DNA of 44,799 nucleotides from Bacteroidota bacterium (GCA_009908945.1 JAAAOI010000231.1:1-44799); one strand, 5' to 3'. Positions 17,124-26,338 are shown, counted from the stretch's first letter. Made by a program: numbers and translations. Notes: generated by a model not told the origin, from the letters alone.

Positions 17124-18317
17124 TTACCGTTGCAAGTTTTCAAGAACGGCCGCCGCGCCCATGCCGCCACCTACACACATAGTGCAGATACCATACCGGA
17201 TCTCGCGCCGGCGCATCTCGTGGAGCAGGGTGGCCGTCAGCTTGGCGCCGGTGCAGCCCAGCGGGTGGCCGAGCGCGATGGCGCCGCCATTGACGTTGAC
17301 GATGTCTTCGTCGAGCCCCACCTCCCGGATGACGGCAAGGGCCTGGGCGGCGAAGGCTTCGTTAAGCTCCACCAGCCCGATGTCGTCCAGCGACAGGCCG
17401 GTTTGCGTGAGCACCTTTCGGATGGCATTCACGGGGCCAATGCCCATGAGCTCGGGCGGTACGCCCGCCACGGAGAAGCCTACGATGCGGGCGAGCGGGT
17501 CGGCCCCCACCTCCTGCATGCGGGATTCGCTCATGACCACTGCGGCGGCAGCGCCATCGGAGGTCTGGGAGGCGTTGCCCGCCGTTACCGTGCCGTTTCG
17601 CTTGAACACCGGGCGGAGGCCGCCCAGGGCGTCCAGGTTGGTATCGGCCCGCGGGCCTTCATCTGTATCAAAGACGGTTTGCGTGGTCGTGGTGGCGCCG
17701 TTGGTGCGCCGGGTCACGGCCACCTCCAGCGGTACGATCTCCTCATCAAAACGGCCGCTTTCGATGGCGTCCAGCGCTCGCTCGTGGGAGCGCAGCGCAA
17801 ACGCATCCTGATCCTCCCGGCTGATGCCGTACTGCTCGGCCACATTTTCGGCCGTGATGCCCATCGAGACGTACATCTCGGAGCCCTCGTCTAACACAAG
17901 GTCCGGGTCGGGCTGAAAGTAGAAGCCACTCATGGGCACGAGGCTCATCGATTCGGTGCCCCCAGCGACAACGACCTCCGCCTGCCCCGTCACGATGGCC
18001 TGGGATGCCATCACGATCGTTTGCAAGCCGGAGGAGCAGAAGCGGTTGACCGTAGCGCCCGGTACGCTGTAGGGCAACCCGGCCTTCTCGGCGACGATGC
18101 GGCCCACGTTCATCCCTTGCGGGCCTTCCGGGAAGGCGCACCCGATGATCGCATCATCGACGTCCTCTTTGCGGAGCCCCTCCACCCGGTCGATGGCCCC
18201 GGCGACGGCGCGCCCCCCCATCTCCTCCGGGCGAAAGTGGCTGAGCGTGCCACGTCCCGCCTTACCGACGGGCGTGCGGACGCTGCTTACGATATATGCT
18301 GCGTTTTTAGCTTCCAT
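17124..18317 (-). CDS. fadA: Acetyl-CoA acyltransferase (3-ketoacyl-CoA thiolase)
   Basis: This 397-residue thiolase cleaves 3-ketoacyl-CoA to acetyl-CoA and a shortened acyl-CoA, the last step of beta-oxidation. The nucleophile is C94 in NRFCSSGLQT. The catalytic histidine is H351 in GGAIALGHPLGCTGAK, and the general acid/base is C381 in CTMCVGGGMGAA. ELNEAFAAQALAV (the NEAF motif) is also present. The length is typical. The start at 18317 (MEAKNAAYIVSSVRTPVGK) matches the family N-terminus. It lies 66 bases downstream of the fadN-type gene on the same strand, matching the fadN-fadA pairing known from Bacillus, so the two probably form the alpha/beta parts of one beta-oxidation module and share the upstream operator. 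Confidence 0.95.
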   Translation of the reverse strand: MEAKNAAYIVSSVRTPVGKAGRGTLSHFRPEEMGGRAVAGAIDRVEGLRKEDVDDAIIGCAFPEGPQGMNVGRIVAEKAGLPYSVPGATVNRFCSSGLQTIVMASQAIVTGQAEVVVAGGTESMSLVPMSGFYFQPDPDLVLDEGSEMYVSMGITAENVAEQYGISREDQDAFALRSHERALDAIESGRFDEEIVPLEVAVTRRTNGATTTTQTVFDTDEGPRADTNLDALGGLRPVFKRNGTVTAGNASQTSDGAAAAVVMSESRMQEVGADPLARIVGFSVAGVPPELMGIGPVNAIRKVLTQTGLSLDDIGLVELNEAFAAQALAVIREVGLDEDIVNVNGGAIALGHPLGCTGAKLTATLLHEMRRREIRYGICTMCVGGGMGAAAVLENLQR

Positions 18318-18383
18318 AGGTCAAAAAAGGTGAAATCTATAACAGGGCAACGGGCGATGGCAGCGCCATCGGGACGCGCAGGA

Positions 18384-20798
18384 TCAGTTGCGGAGCGGTT
18401 TGTTGTGCTCGAGAATGTGCATGATGCGCTGCTGTGTTTTTTCCTCACCCAGCAGGCGCATGAACACCTCGCGCTCCAGCTCCAGCAGGTACTCCTCGTG
18501 CACCTCCTGCGGATGGCTGAGGTTACCGCCGGCCAGCACGTAGGCCAGCTCTTCCGCCAGGTAAGCATCGTAGGCGGAGATGTAGCCGCCCTGCAGGTAT
18601 TGCTGCGCGCCGACCTTCATGGCGGCGAGCGCCGGACGCCCGAGCACCTTCACGCGGGTGCTGACGGGCGGCGGCAGGTAGCCTTCATTCGAGAGGCGGA
18701 GGACTTCCTCCTTGGCCACGTACAGGCGCCGGTTGTCATCCATCACGATGCGCGCATTGTCGCTCAAGTAATGCATCTGCTGCGCCTGCCGCGCGCTCTC
18801 GGCCACCTCGGCCATGGCAATTTGCTCGAAGTACTTGCGCAGCCACGGCTGGATTTCGCTGGGGTTGCCATTGGGCGACTGCGCTGCGGCGCGGGTGGCC
18901 AGTAGCGTGCTGCCTGTGCCGGCAGGGATCAGGCCCACGCCCAGCTCAACAAGGCCCATGTAGGTTTCGGCCGAGGCTACGGGGTTCGGACACGCCATCG
19001 CCATCTCGCATCCACCGCCCAGCACCCGCTGATGTACCGCCACGACAACCGGCTTCTCAGCGTAGCGGATACGCTGCACCACGTCCTGAAAGCGCTTGAG
19101 GAAGCGTTCGATCTGGTCGAACTCGCCCTGCGCGGCGCCCATGGCCACTTCGCCCAGGTTAGCGCCCACCGAGAAGTTCTTCCCTTCGTTGCCGATGACA
19201 AGCCCCCGGAGGTCGGGGTCGTTTTCTACCTTATCGAGCACCTCGTGGAGGCCGCCCATAACTTCGGAGCCCAGCGAGTTCGACTTCGACCGAAACTCAT
19301 AGAGCGCCACGCCATCGCCCAGGTCCAGCAGCGCAGCGTCGGCGTTTTCCCAGAGCACGTTCGTGGTCTCGGTTTTGATGGCCGGCAGATCGATCTGGTC
19401 GGCCGGCGGGGCATCGGCGATGTAGCCGCCAGCGGTGGGCACATAGACCTGCTGCGCGCCCTCACGGGTGCGGTAGAAGGTGGTGTTGCCGGCCGAGGCC
19501 ATCGTGTCGACCCAGCCGGGCAGGGCCAAGTCGTGCGCGGCCATCGCCTCGCGGACGGCCTCGAAGCCAAGGGTATCCCAGATCTGAAACGGCCCCAGCT
19601 CCCACGCAAAGCCCCAGCGGATGGCCCGATCGACATCGGCCGGGCTGTCGGTGATTTCGGGAATGCGGCGGGCACTGTAGGCCAGCAGGTCCAGCGTCGT
19701 CTCGCGGAAGAAGTCGCCCGCACGGCCTTCCGCTTCGAACAGCGCGCGCAGCCGCTCCTGAAGCCCACCGGCCTTCTTGACGTCGTTGAGCGCGGGCAGA
19801 TCTTTCGCTTCCGGCGATTCGTAGTTGAGCGTCTCGGGGTTTACGGAGCGGATTTCGCCGTCTACCTTCTTGTAGAACCCTGCGCGCGTCTTCGCCCCTT
19901 TCCGGCCGTCGTCCAGCAGGGCATCCAGCAGGTCGGGGATGTCGAAGGCGTCGCGGCTCTCATCCTCCGGCAGCTTCTCGTAGAGGTTTTTTGCCACATC
20001 GCGGAGCACATCCAGCCCCACCACATCGGCCGTGCGGAACGTGGCCGACTTCGGGTGGCCTACCAGCGGGCCGGTGAGGGCGTCGATCTCTTCGATGGTG
20101 TAGTCCCCGTCCGTGAAGTACCGCATCGCCCGAAACATGGCGTACGTGCCGATGCGGTTGCCGACAAAGTAGGGCACGTCCTTGGCTACGACGATACCTT
20201 TGCCAAGATGGAGGCGCCCAAACTGTGCGACCCGCTCCAGCACGTCTGGGGCGGTGTCCGGCGTGGGGATGAGCTCCAGCAGCTTCAGGTACCGCGGCGG
20301 GTTGAAGAAGTGCGTACCCAGAAAGCGGCGCTTGAAGTCCTCAGTGCGGCCCTCCGTGATCTCATGGATGGGGATGCCGCTGGTGTTGGTCGAGATCACG
20401 GCGTCGGGCCGCGCGGTAGCCTCGACGCGTGCCATAACCTGCTGTTTGATGTCGAGCCGCTCCACGACCGCCTCAATGATCCAATCCACGTCTGCGAGGC
20501 GCTCGAAGTGATCGTCAAAGTTGCCGAGGGTGATGCGGTCGGCAACCTCGTCGGTAAAGAACGGATCGGGCTTCGTCTTCTGGGTCTGCTTGAACTGCTG
20601 CTTGACGATAGCGTCCGGGTCCTTCCCATCGCTATCCGCAATGTCGAGCAGGTGCACGTCGAGACCGATGTTGGCCAGGTGTGCGGCAATCTGTGCGCCC
20701 ATGGTGCCGGCGCCCAGCACCGCTGCCGTCCGAAACGGACGGTGGGTGGCCGGGGTCGCGAGGCGCAGGGAGCGGGTATCTACAGGAGGGGCTTCCAT
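18384..20798 (-). CDS. fadN: 3-hydroxyacyl-CoA dehydrogenase / enoyl-CoA hydratase, FadN type
   Basis: This is an 804-residue bifunctional enzyme for the middle two steps of beta-oxidation. The order is dehydrogenase first and hydratase last, as in Bacillus FadN, and opposite to E. coli FadB. The NAD motif GAGTMGAQIAAHLA begins at residue 29. THFFNPPRYLKLLELI and DVPYFVGNRIGTYAMF mark the dehydrogenase active-site region. The hydratase domain (about residues 490-690) shows the oxyanion-hole segment GKNFSVGANLGEVA, the glutamate in GGGCEMAMAC and a second one in MGLVELGVGLIPAGTGS. A helical C-terminal tail follows. The start is the ATG at 20798, with a palindromic operator ending about 13 bases upstream of it. 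It is followed by fadA. Confidence in the function is high. Confidence 0.95.
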   Translation of the reverse strand: MEAPPVDTRSLRLATPATHRPFRTAAVLGAGTMGAQIAAHLANIGLDVHLLDIADSDGKDPDAIVKQQFKQTQKTKPDPFFTDEVADRITLGNFDDHFERLADVDWIIEAVVERLDIKQQVMARVEATARPDAVISTNTSGIPIHEITEGRTEDFKRRFLGTHFFNPPRYLKLLELIPTPDTAPDVLERVAQFGRLHLGKGIVVAKDVPYFVGNRIGTYAMFRAMRYFTDGDYTIEEIDALTGPLVGHPKSATFRTADVVGLDVLRDVAKNLYEKLPEDESRDAFDIPDLLDALLDDGRKGAKTRAGFYKKVDGEIRSVNPETLNYESPEAKDLPALNDVKKAGGLQERLRALFEAEGRAGDFFRETTLDLLAYSARRIPEITDSPADVDRAIRWGFAWELGPFQIWDTLGFEAVREAMAAHDLALPGWVDTMASAGNTTFYRTREGAQQVYVPTAGGYIADAPPADQIDLPAIKTETTNVLWENADAALLDLGDGVALYEFRSKSNSLGSEVMGGLHEVLDKVENDPDLRGLVIGNEGKNFSVGANLGEVAMGAAQGEFDQIERFLKRFQDVVQRIRYAEKPVVVAVHQRVLGGGCEMAMACPNPVASAETYMGLVELGVGLIPAGTGSTLLATRAAAQSPNGNPSEIQPWLRKYFEQIAMAEVAESARQAQQMHYLSDNARIVMDDNRRLYVAKEEVLRLSNEGYLPPPVSTRVKVLGRPALAAMKVGAQQYLQGGYISAYDAYLAEELAYVLAGGNLSHPQEVHEEYLLELEREVFMRLLGEEKTQQRIMHILEHNKPLRN

Positions 20799-20810
20799 AA
20801 GCTTAGGGGC

Positions 20811-20826
20811 GAGTTAACAGTGTTAT
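20811..20826. promoter_or_regulatory. Palindromic operator upstream of fadN-fadA
   Basis: The sequence GAGTTAACAGTGTTAT is identical over 15 bases to the fadE operator. The palindrome is TTAACA-G-TGTTAt, with only the last base off. Its centre is about 22 bases before the fadN start, close enough to occlude a promoter or block early transcription. Confidence 0.72.
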
Positions 20827-20857
20827 GTTCAGTCGAAAAAAAGGGCGTACGTCTGGG

Positions 20858-22234
20858 CTACACGAATGCGCTCTGCCCCGTGACAGCGCGCCCCACCACG
20901 AGCGAGTTGATCTCGTTGGTGCCTTCGTAGGAGTAGATGGCCTCCGTGTCGCAGAAGAAGCGAGCCACGTCGTGTTCCAGCAGGATGCCATTGCCGCCGT
21001 GCAGGTCACGGGCCAGCGCGACGGTGTCGCGGCAGCGGGCGGCGGTGAAGACCTTCGCGAGCGAGGCATGCTCATCGCGCATGGTGCCGGCGTCCTGCAT
21101 CTCCGCCAGGCGGAGACACATCGTCTGCATGGCGGTCACGTTGCCCAGCATAAACACGAGCTTGTCTTGAACCAGCTGAAACGCGCTGATCGGCCGGCCA
21201 AACTGCTTCCGCTTGCGGGCATAGTGAGCCGAATGCTCGTAGGCGCCCATGGCACAGCCTACGCCCTGCCAGGCGACGCCGGCCCGTGTTTGCCGGAGGA
21301 TTTCCGCAACGGTGGACCAGCCGTTCATGGCGCTGAGATGATCGGCCTCGGGGATCTCGCAGTCGGTAAGCGTGATGTGCCCATTCTCGACCATGCGGAG
21401 GGCGATCTTGTTTTCGATCTTATCCACATGATACCCGGGGTTTTCTGGCCGTACCAGAAAGCCACGCACTTCGCTGGTGTCCTCATCGCGCGCCCAGATG
21501 ACAATCATGTCGGCAAAGGTGGCGTTGCCGATCCACTTTTTCTCCCCATTGAGAATCCAGGTGTCCCCCTCGCGGCGGCAGGTGGTGCGCATGCCCTGCG
21601 AAATAGCAGAGCCTACCTTGGGCTCGGTCAGGCCGAAGGCCCCGATCACGTCCAGGTTCAGCATCTTCGGCAGCCATTCCTCCTTCTGCGCCTCGGTGCC
21701 TGCCATGACCATAGACCAGAGGGCCAGCCCACCGTGCACACCGAAGAACGTAGCAGTCGACACGTCGATACGCGCCATCTCCATCGTCACAATACCTTCC
21801 ATGACCGCCGCATCGTGGGTGCGCGTGCCGTCGGGATGGAAGATCTTCGGCAGGATATTCAGCTTCCGCATCTCGTCGATGAGGTGGCGGGGGAACGTGT
21901 CCTTTTGCCAGTATTCATTAGCAATGGGCTGGACGTGTGTCTCCATGAAATCACGCACCGTATCCTGCACGGCCCGCTGCTCATCCGAGAAGGTGGAGCG
22001 CAGGTCGAAGAAGTCGCCCGTCACGGGCGGCAACTCGCGGCCATTGCCATTTTGCGTGCGTTGCTGCTTCCGCATGAAGTTCGTCATCTGTGCGAGCGTT
22101 CGCTCGTCCATGGACGAAACCATACCGATCAGCTCCTCCAGGTCCACCTTCTCCGAGAGGTTCGCCAGTTGCTTCATGTCGATGTTCTGTGCCAGCTTCA
22201 TCAGCTGGCCCAGGTCGTTAAAATTTGCGGCCAT
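20858..22234 (-). CDS. Acyl-CoA dehydrogenase, glutaryl-CoA-dehydrogenase-like, with extra N-terminal segment
   Basis: The 458-residue product has an ordinary dehydrogenase core after about residue 75. Core landmarks are [17 protein letters not shown], the FAD-binding [47 protein letters not shown], and the catalytic glutamate E437 in [20 protein letters not shown]. The YEGT...GRAxTG ending is that of the glutaryl-CoA dehydrogenase/short-chain oxidase subgroup. The first ~70 residues are unusual: a helical, Leu/Met-rich segment ([20 protein letters not shown] and on) that dehydrogenases of this group normally lack. Substrate is not known; context suggests fatty acyl-CoA. The ATG at 22234 follows the fadD terminator, so it has its own promoter. 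No operator like that of fadN is visible before it. Confidence 0.9.
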   Translation of the reverse strand: MAANFNDLGQLMKLAQNIDMKQLANLSEKVDLEELIGMVSSMDERTLAQMTNFMRKQQRTQNGNGRELPPVTGDFFDLRSTFSDEQRAVQDTVRDFMETHVQPIANEYWQKDTFPRHLIDEMRKLNILPKIFHPDGTRTHDAAVMEGIVTMEMARIDVSTATFFGVHGGLALWSMVMAGTEAQKEEWLPKMLNLDVIGAFGLTEPKVGSAISQGMRTTCRREGDTWILNGEKKWIGNATFADMIVIWARDEDTSEVRGFLVRPENPGYHVDKIENKIALRMVENGHITLTDCEIPEADHLSAMNGWSTVAEILRQTRAGVAWQGVGCAMGAYEHSAHYARKRKQFGRPISAFQLVQDKLVFMLGNVTAMQTMCLRLAEMQDAGTMRDEHASLAKVFTAARCRDTVALARDLHGGNGILLEHDVARFFCDTEAIYSYEGTNEINSLVVGRAVTGQSAFV

Positions 22235-22253
22235 AACACATGCCTCGTGGATT

Positions 22254-22283
22254 AAACAAAAACCCCGGGCCTTTGCGGCCCGG
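22254..22283 (-). terminator. Strong rho-independent terminator after the acyl-CoA ligase gene
   Basis: A perfect seven-base GC stem (CCGGGCC, loop TTTGC, GGCCCGG) is followed on the minus strand by GGTTTTTGTTT. It sits between the ligase stop codon and the start of the glutaryl-CoA-dehydrogenase-like gene and should end the ligase transcript. Confidence 0.88.
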
Positions 22284-22299
22284 CGCGCTACGTTGGGTG

Positions 22300-24210
22300 T
22301 TAGGTGGCAACAGTTGCCACCGGTGCATCTTGCGTCTCGACGGGCGGCGCCCAGTCGTCGCTGTATAGGGCTTCGATTTGTGCTTCGTATTGCGCACGGA
22401 CTTTCGGCCGGCGCACTTTCATGGTTGGCGTCAGCATCCCATTTTCGATAGCAAGCTGCCCGGGCACCAGCGCAAAGCGCTTGATCGTGGACCAGTGGTC
22501 CATGCCTTCATTCGCCTCTTCTACCAGTTCTTGGATCCGACCGTAGATAGCCGGCTCCTGCAGCAACTGCTCAAGCGGAGCCGCCGGGTTAAGGTCGTGC
22601 GCCCCGGCCAGTGTCCGCACCGTTTCCTCTTCCGGGAAAATAAGCGCTGCGCAGAACTTGCGGGCATTGCCGATCACCACCGCATGCTCAATGACGCCAT
22701 GCATAGCCAGCTTATTCTCCAGCGGCTGCGGAGTGACGTATTTCCCTGTGGAAAGCTTGAAGAGGTCCTTCTTGCGATCGGTGATTTTGAGATAGCCTTC
22801 ATCGGTCATCTCCCCGATGTCGCCTGTGTGAAACCAGCCGTCTTCGGTGAGCACCTCGGCCGTTTGCTCCTTATTTTTGTAGTATCCCTTCATGACGTGC
22901 GGCCCGCGCGTCAGCACTTCGCCATCATCGGCAATCATGACCTCCACACCAGGGATCGGCTCACCCACAGCACCCGCGCGGTTGTGGCTGACGCGGTTGA
23001 ACGTGATGACGGGGCTTGTTTCGGTGAGCCCGTAGCCCTGCAGGATGGGCACGCCTGCGGCATTGAAGACGTTGCAGATGGTTGGGTTCAGCGCGGCGCC
23101 ACCGGATACCACGAAGCGCACACGGCCCCCTAAGGCCTCGCGCCACTTCGAGAAAACCAGCTTGTTGGCCAGCTTCAACTGCAGCGCGAACAGCCCCGCG
23201 GGCGCTTCCCCCAATTCGTACTGCTTGGCAAGGTCCAGCGCCCACAGGCCCAGCGCCTTCTTCAGCCCCGTGTTGGCCTCCGTTTTGGTCTGAATCTTGG
23301 CGTACACCTTCTCCAGCAGGCGAGGCACCGTCGCAAACACGGTGGGCTGCACCTTTTTCAGGTCGTCGCCCAGGTCGTCGGGCGTGGTGAAATAGACGCT
23401 TGTACCGCGCGACATGAAGCCGTAGTGCAGCGTGCGGGCAAAGATGTGGGTGAGCGGCAAGAACGAGATGGCAACCTCGCCCGAGGCGCCTTCCCGGTAG
23501 CCTTCCAGCTCATTGTAGCAGGTGAGGGCATTCGACGAGATGTTCTCGTGCGTCAGGATCACGCCCTTCGGCTGCCCCGTCGTGCCGCTGGTGTAGATTA
23601 GCGTGGCGGTGTCCCCCGGGTCGATCTTGCTCACAAGTTGCGGGATCGCGCCCGCGTCGGTCTGCAGGCGGTCACGTCCACGCGCTCGTAGCTGGTCCAG
23701 CGTCATCAGCTCAACATCGCCCGCGCCCGCCGGCAGTGCAACGTCACCCGACGGATCTGCGATCACAATGGTCTGGAGATGATCGACCTTCGGGAGCACC
23801 GGCGCTAATTCTGCTAACCGCTCAGGGGTTGAGACAAAGAGCACCTTCGACTCCGAGTGATTCAGCACAAACGTAATCGCCTCGGCAGCGTGGGTTACGT
23901 AAATAGGGACATTGATGAAGCCCCCGATAAGGCAGCCCATGTCGGCGATGCCGAAGTATGCATCGCTCTCCAGGTACAGCCCCACCCGATCTTTGCGCGC
24001 CAACCCGAGATCTTGCAGCCCCATGGCCGTTTCCTCCGCAGCTGTCGCAAACTCACGCAGCGAAATCGGGCGCCAGGTATCTCCCGTGGGCTGATTTAGA
24101 AAGCGGGGGTTGTTATACTTTTCCACCGAGTCATACAGAATCTCCGGCAGGGTTTTCCCTAACACAAGATGATCCGGATGGCGGGGGGCGGTGTACACGG
24201 GGTTAGACAT
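22300..24210 (-). CDS. fadD: Long-chain fatty-acid-CoA ligase
   Basis: This 636-residue ANL-superfamily enzyme activates fatty acids through an acyl-adenylate to acyl-CoA, the entry step of beta-oxidation or lipid recycling. The AMP/P-loop motif [21 protein letters not shown] is present (T/S/G-rich loop near residue 210). So are [14 protein letters not shown], the hinge [20 protein letters not shown] and [18 protein letters not shown]. The last has KLSTGKY-V-P in place of the bacterial KTSGGKYV, close to the eukaryote-like long-chain ligases. Its length and insertions match that group. The start is the ATG at 24210. A strong terminator follows. The gene is in the fatty-acid island but no copy of the palindromic operator is seen directly before it. 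Confidence 0.93.
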   Translation of the reverse strand: MSNPVYTAPRHPDHLVLGKTLPEILYDSVEKYNNPRFLNQPTGDTWRPISLREFATAAEETAMGLQDLGLARKDRVGLYLESDAYFGIADMGCLIGGFINVPIYVTHAAEAITFVLNHSESKVLFVSTPERLAELAPVLPKVDHLQTIVIADPSGDVALPAGAGDVELMTLDQLRARGRDRLQTDAGAIPQLVSKIDPGDTATLIYTSGTTGQPKGVILTHENISSNALTCYNELEGYREGASGEVAISFLPLTHIFARTLHYGFMSRGTSVYFTTPDDLGDDLKKVQPTVFATVPRLLEKVYAKIQTKTEANTGLKKALGLWALDLAKQYELGEAPAGLFALQLKLANKLVFSKWREALGGRVRFVVSGGAALNPTICNVFNAAGVPILQGYGLTETSPVITFNRVSHNRAGAVGEPIPGVEVMIADDGEVLTRGPHVMKGYYKNKEQTAEVLTEDGWFHTGDIGEMTDEGYLKITDRKKDLFKLSTGKYVTPQPLENKLAMHGVIEHAVVIGNARKFCAALIFPEEETVRTLAGAHDLNPAAPLEQLLQEPAIYGRIQELVEEANEGMDHWSTIKRFALVPGQLAIENGMLTPTMKVRRPKVRAQYEAQIEALYSDDWAPPVETQDAPVATVAT

Positions 24211-24382
24211 GGCGATCAGGCGGCAGGTTAGAAGTAGCGAGACCGTTTTGGTACAGCAACGGTGAGAAAGACCGTGCGGGAGCTATGGCGCGTAAGGCAA
24301 AGCGGCTGGCACGACAGGTACCATGCGCAAGGTAGACAATCGATGATCGGTTGGAAAGCGCTTCCGGATTAAAACGTGCAAT

Positions 24383-25006
24383 TTAGACCTCGGGAACCGC
24401 AGGATCGGCCCGGACCCGGGGCAGAAGGCCATACAAGGCCTGGTCGATGGCGGCTGTGATGAAGGCCTCGTGGTCGATACGGGCATCCACGCGTTGCGCA
24501 ATGAGGAGCGTGACGGTGCCGTGCAGCGCGGCCCACGTGGAACTGGCCGCAACGCGGCTGTTCTGTACTGCCATGACCCCCTCAGTTACGCCATCTTCCA
24601 GCGCCTGCGCAAACAAGTCCAGGTTGCGGCGTGCCCGCCGGTACTTGGCCGCCGGGTAGCGCTCCATGTGTTCAGGATGCAGCATAAACATTACTTCATA
24701 ATACTCGGGCTCATCCAAACCAAATTGAATGTACTGACGGCACAAGGCCCGCAAGCGCTCCACCGGGGCCTCTGCATACTGCGTGTGCACTTCGTATAGC
24801 GACTCATACAGCCGGTTCATGCCCTCGTCGATGAGGGCATGAAAGAGCGCATCCTTGTTTTCAAAATGCAGATAGATGGTCGTAGCGCTGTAGCCAATCT
24901 TCCGGGCAATCTTCCGCATGGACAGGTTGGTATACCCGTTCCGGGCCAACAAACTACGGGTCGCGTCCAAGATTAGGCGGCGCAAATCTGTGGTGCTGTT
25001 GGGCAT
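24383..25006 (-). CDS. TetR-family transcriptional regulator, probable fatty-acid-degradation repressor
   Basis: The 207-residue protein has an N-terminal TetR helix-turn-helix (about residues 8-55: DATRSLLARNGYTNLSMRKI, then GYSATTIYLHFENKDALFHAL). A C-terminal all-helical ligand-binding domain includes the late segment WAALHGTVTLLIAQRV, typical of this fold. TetR regulators such as Bacillus FadR bind acyl-CoA and release DNA. A perfect palindrome lies 21 bases upstream of its own start, and near-identical sites lie before fadN-fadA and fadE. From that I infer an autoregulated repressor of this island, with acyl-CoA as the likely ligand. The start ATG at 25006 gives MPNSTTDLRRLILDATR, a normal TetR N-terminus. 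Family is certain; regulon is inference. Confidence 0.92.
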   Translation of the reverse strand: MPNSTTDLRRLILDATRSLLARNGYTNLSMRKIARKIGYSATTIYLHFENKDALFHALIDEGMNRLYESLYEVHTQYAEAPVERLRALCRQYIQFGLDEPEYYEVMFMLHPEHMERYPAAKYRRARRNLDLFAQALEDGVTEGVMAVQNSRVAASSTWAALHGTVTLLIAQRVDARIDHEAFITAAIDQALYGLLPRVRADPAVPEV

Positions 25007-25026
25007 ACGATTTTGTAATTTTTTTA

Positions 25027-25043
25027 AGTTAACAGCGTTAACT
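25027..25043. promoter_or_regulatory. Perfect palindromic operator upstream of the TetR gene
   Basis: AGTTAAC-AGC-GTTAACT is a perfect inverted repeat with seven-base arms and a three-base centre. It ends 21 bases before the tetR ATG and shares the TTAACAGYGTTAA core with the fadE and fadN sites. This is the arrangement expected for autorepression. It also lies about 170 bases upstream of the divergent osmC gene. Confidence 0.78.
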
Positions 25044-25211
25044 ATCGTGGGTTTCCGCTCGGATGGTCAGCCGCGTAAACTTGGGTCGGCGCGACGCCCA
25101 AGCCCACAGGTGCGTTGTAACGATAACTCAATTGTCGACCGTTTACGGCACCCCTACCTATCGGGAGGGTACGCATACCCACGTTTACTCAAGGATAAAT
25201 TTCATATTCTT

Positions 25212-25640
25212 ATGGCTTCGTTTAGCTCCGATGCAACGTGGAAAGGCAACCTCCCCGACGGCAGTGGGACCATGACAGTCGGCGATAATCATTACACCGG
25301 GCCATACACGTTCGCCTCTCGCTTTAAAGACGGCGACGGAACCAACCCTGAAGAACTAATCGCTGCGGCACACGCGGGCTGTTTCTCCATGGCTTTCTCC
25401 AACGAACTGGCACAGGCCGGATACGCGCCGGACCAGGTGAACACGGACGCCGAGGTCCACTTAGAGGAAGATGGCGAGGGGGGCTTTCACATTCCTCGCA
25501 TCAAGCTAACTACCAAGGCGACTGTGCCCGGCATTGATGAGGACACGTTTCAGAAAATCGCCACGGGGGCGAAAGAGCATTGCCCCGTCTCCAGGTTGTA
25601 CACAGGCGCTGACATCACCCTGGACGCGTCGCTTGTGTGA
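25212..25640 (+). CDS. OsmC-family peroxiredoxin
   Basis: This 142-residue OsmC/Ohr-fold thiol peroxidase reduces organic hydroperoxides in the cytoplasm. The two catalytic cysteines are C57 (AHAGCFSMAFS) and C124 (AKEHCPVSRLY), and the helix GTNPEELIAAAHAGC is the family signature. It aligns with the OsmC branch in length and in the N-terminal small beta sheet (ATWKGNLPDGSGTM). The ATG at 25212 is chosen; the frame is open upstream to 24918, but that stretch runs antisense over the TetR gene and its operator. A strong terminator follows. Regulation of this gene by the neighbouring TetR protein is possible but unsupported. Confidence 0.92.
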   Translation: MASFSSDATWKGNLPDGSGTMTVGDNHYTGPYTFASRFKDGDGTNPEELIAAAHAGCFSMAFSNELAQAGYAPDQVNTDAEVHLEEDGEGGFHIPRIKLTTKATVPGIDEDTFQKIATGAKEHCPVSRLYTGADITLDASLV

Positions 25641-25684
25641 GCGAAAAAATGGAGTCGGCAAAACAAAAATGGAACAGCCAAAGC

Positions 25685-25717
25685 AAAGCCTCGCCGGGCC
25701 TATCCGGTGAGGCTTTT
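25685..25717 (+). terminator. Rho-independent terminator after osmC
   Basis: The stem AAGCCTCGCCGG pairs with CCGGTGAGGCTT (12 bases, one wobble) around a six-base loop and runs into TTTT on the plus strand. It lies between the convergent osmC and msrB genes. The A-rich left flank may let it also work for msrB. Confidence 0.85.
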
Positions 25718-25786
25718 CGTATGGCTGAGCGTCACAGCTGCTACACACGTCTCACAGAGACATCGCCACGAGGGGCATGCCCGTGA

Positions 25787-26227
25787 CTACGCGGCGTCTG
25801 TATCTGCCGCGTTTGCATCGGCGGCGTCTGCATCTGATGCGTCGAAGTCGAGCGCCGCGGAGTTGATACAGTACCGCTGCCCTGTCGGCTTGGGCCCGTC
25901 AGCGAAGACGTGGCCGAGGTGGGCGTTGCAGCGTGCGCAGAGCACTTCCGTGCGCCGCATGCCCAGCGAGTGGTCGTCCTCCGTCTTGACGTGGTCGGCG
26001 TCTGCAGGCTCGTAGAAACTGGGCCAGCCGCTGCCCGACTCGTACTTGGTGTCCGAATCAAACAGCGGTGTACCGCAACAGACGCACCGGTACACGCCAT
26101 CTCCTTTATGATCCCAGTATTTTCCGGTGAAGGCTGGTTCTGTGCCCTTCTGCCGTGCAATGCGGTATTGCTCGGGCGTGAGTTCTTCTTTCCACTGCTC
26201 CTCGCTTTTCGAGACGGTATCTGACAT
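25787..26227 (-). CDS. msrB: Peptide-methionine (R)-S-oxide reductase
   Basis: This 146-residue MsrB repairs methionine-R-sulfoxide in proteins. The structural zinc site is formed by C48/C51 (CVCC) and C97/C100 (CARC). The catalytic cysteine is C120 in [24 protein letters not shown] and [13 protein letters not shown] are signature segments. In the loop where many MsrBs carry a resolving cysteine this one reads [10 protein letters not shown], so recycling may go directly through thioredoxin. The last ~18 residues after the catalytic domain form an Ala/Asp repeat ([17 protein letters not shown]) encoded by imperfect GC-rich repeats and are absent from typical family members. It is convergent with osmC, another oxidative-damage gene. 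Confidence 0.95.
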   Translation of the reverse strand: MSDTVSKSEEQWKEELTPEQYRIARQKGTEPAFTGKYWDHKGDGVYRCVCCGTPLFDSDTKYESGSGWPSFYEPADADHVKTEDDHSLGMRRTEVLCARCNAHLGHVFADGPKPTGQRYCINSAALDFDASDADAADANAADTDAA

Positions 26228-26338
26228 AAAGTGCTACGGTAGGGTTGTGTAGGCCATGTGGCCCCTACACCTATGAATGTGGCTGGCCGTTCCACTTTAT
26301 TGGCGGTTCGATCGGCATCGTTACAGCCCGATCAGGCA

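Noticed and set aside
24918-25211. N-terminal extension of OsmC
   Set aside because: The open stretch runs across the TetR start and its operator, and OsmC proteins begin where the ATG at 25212 puts them.
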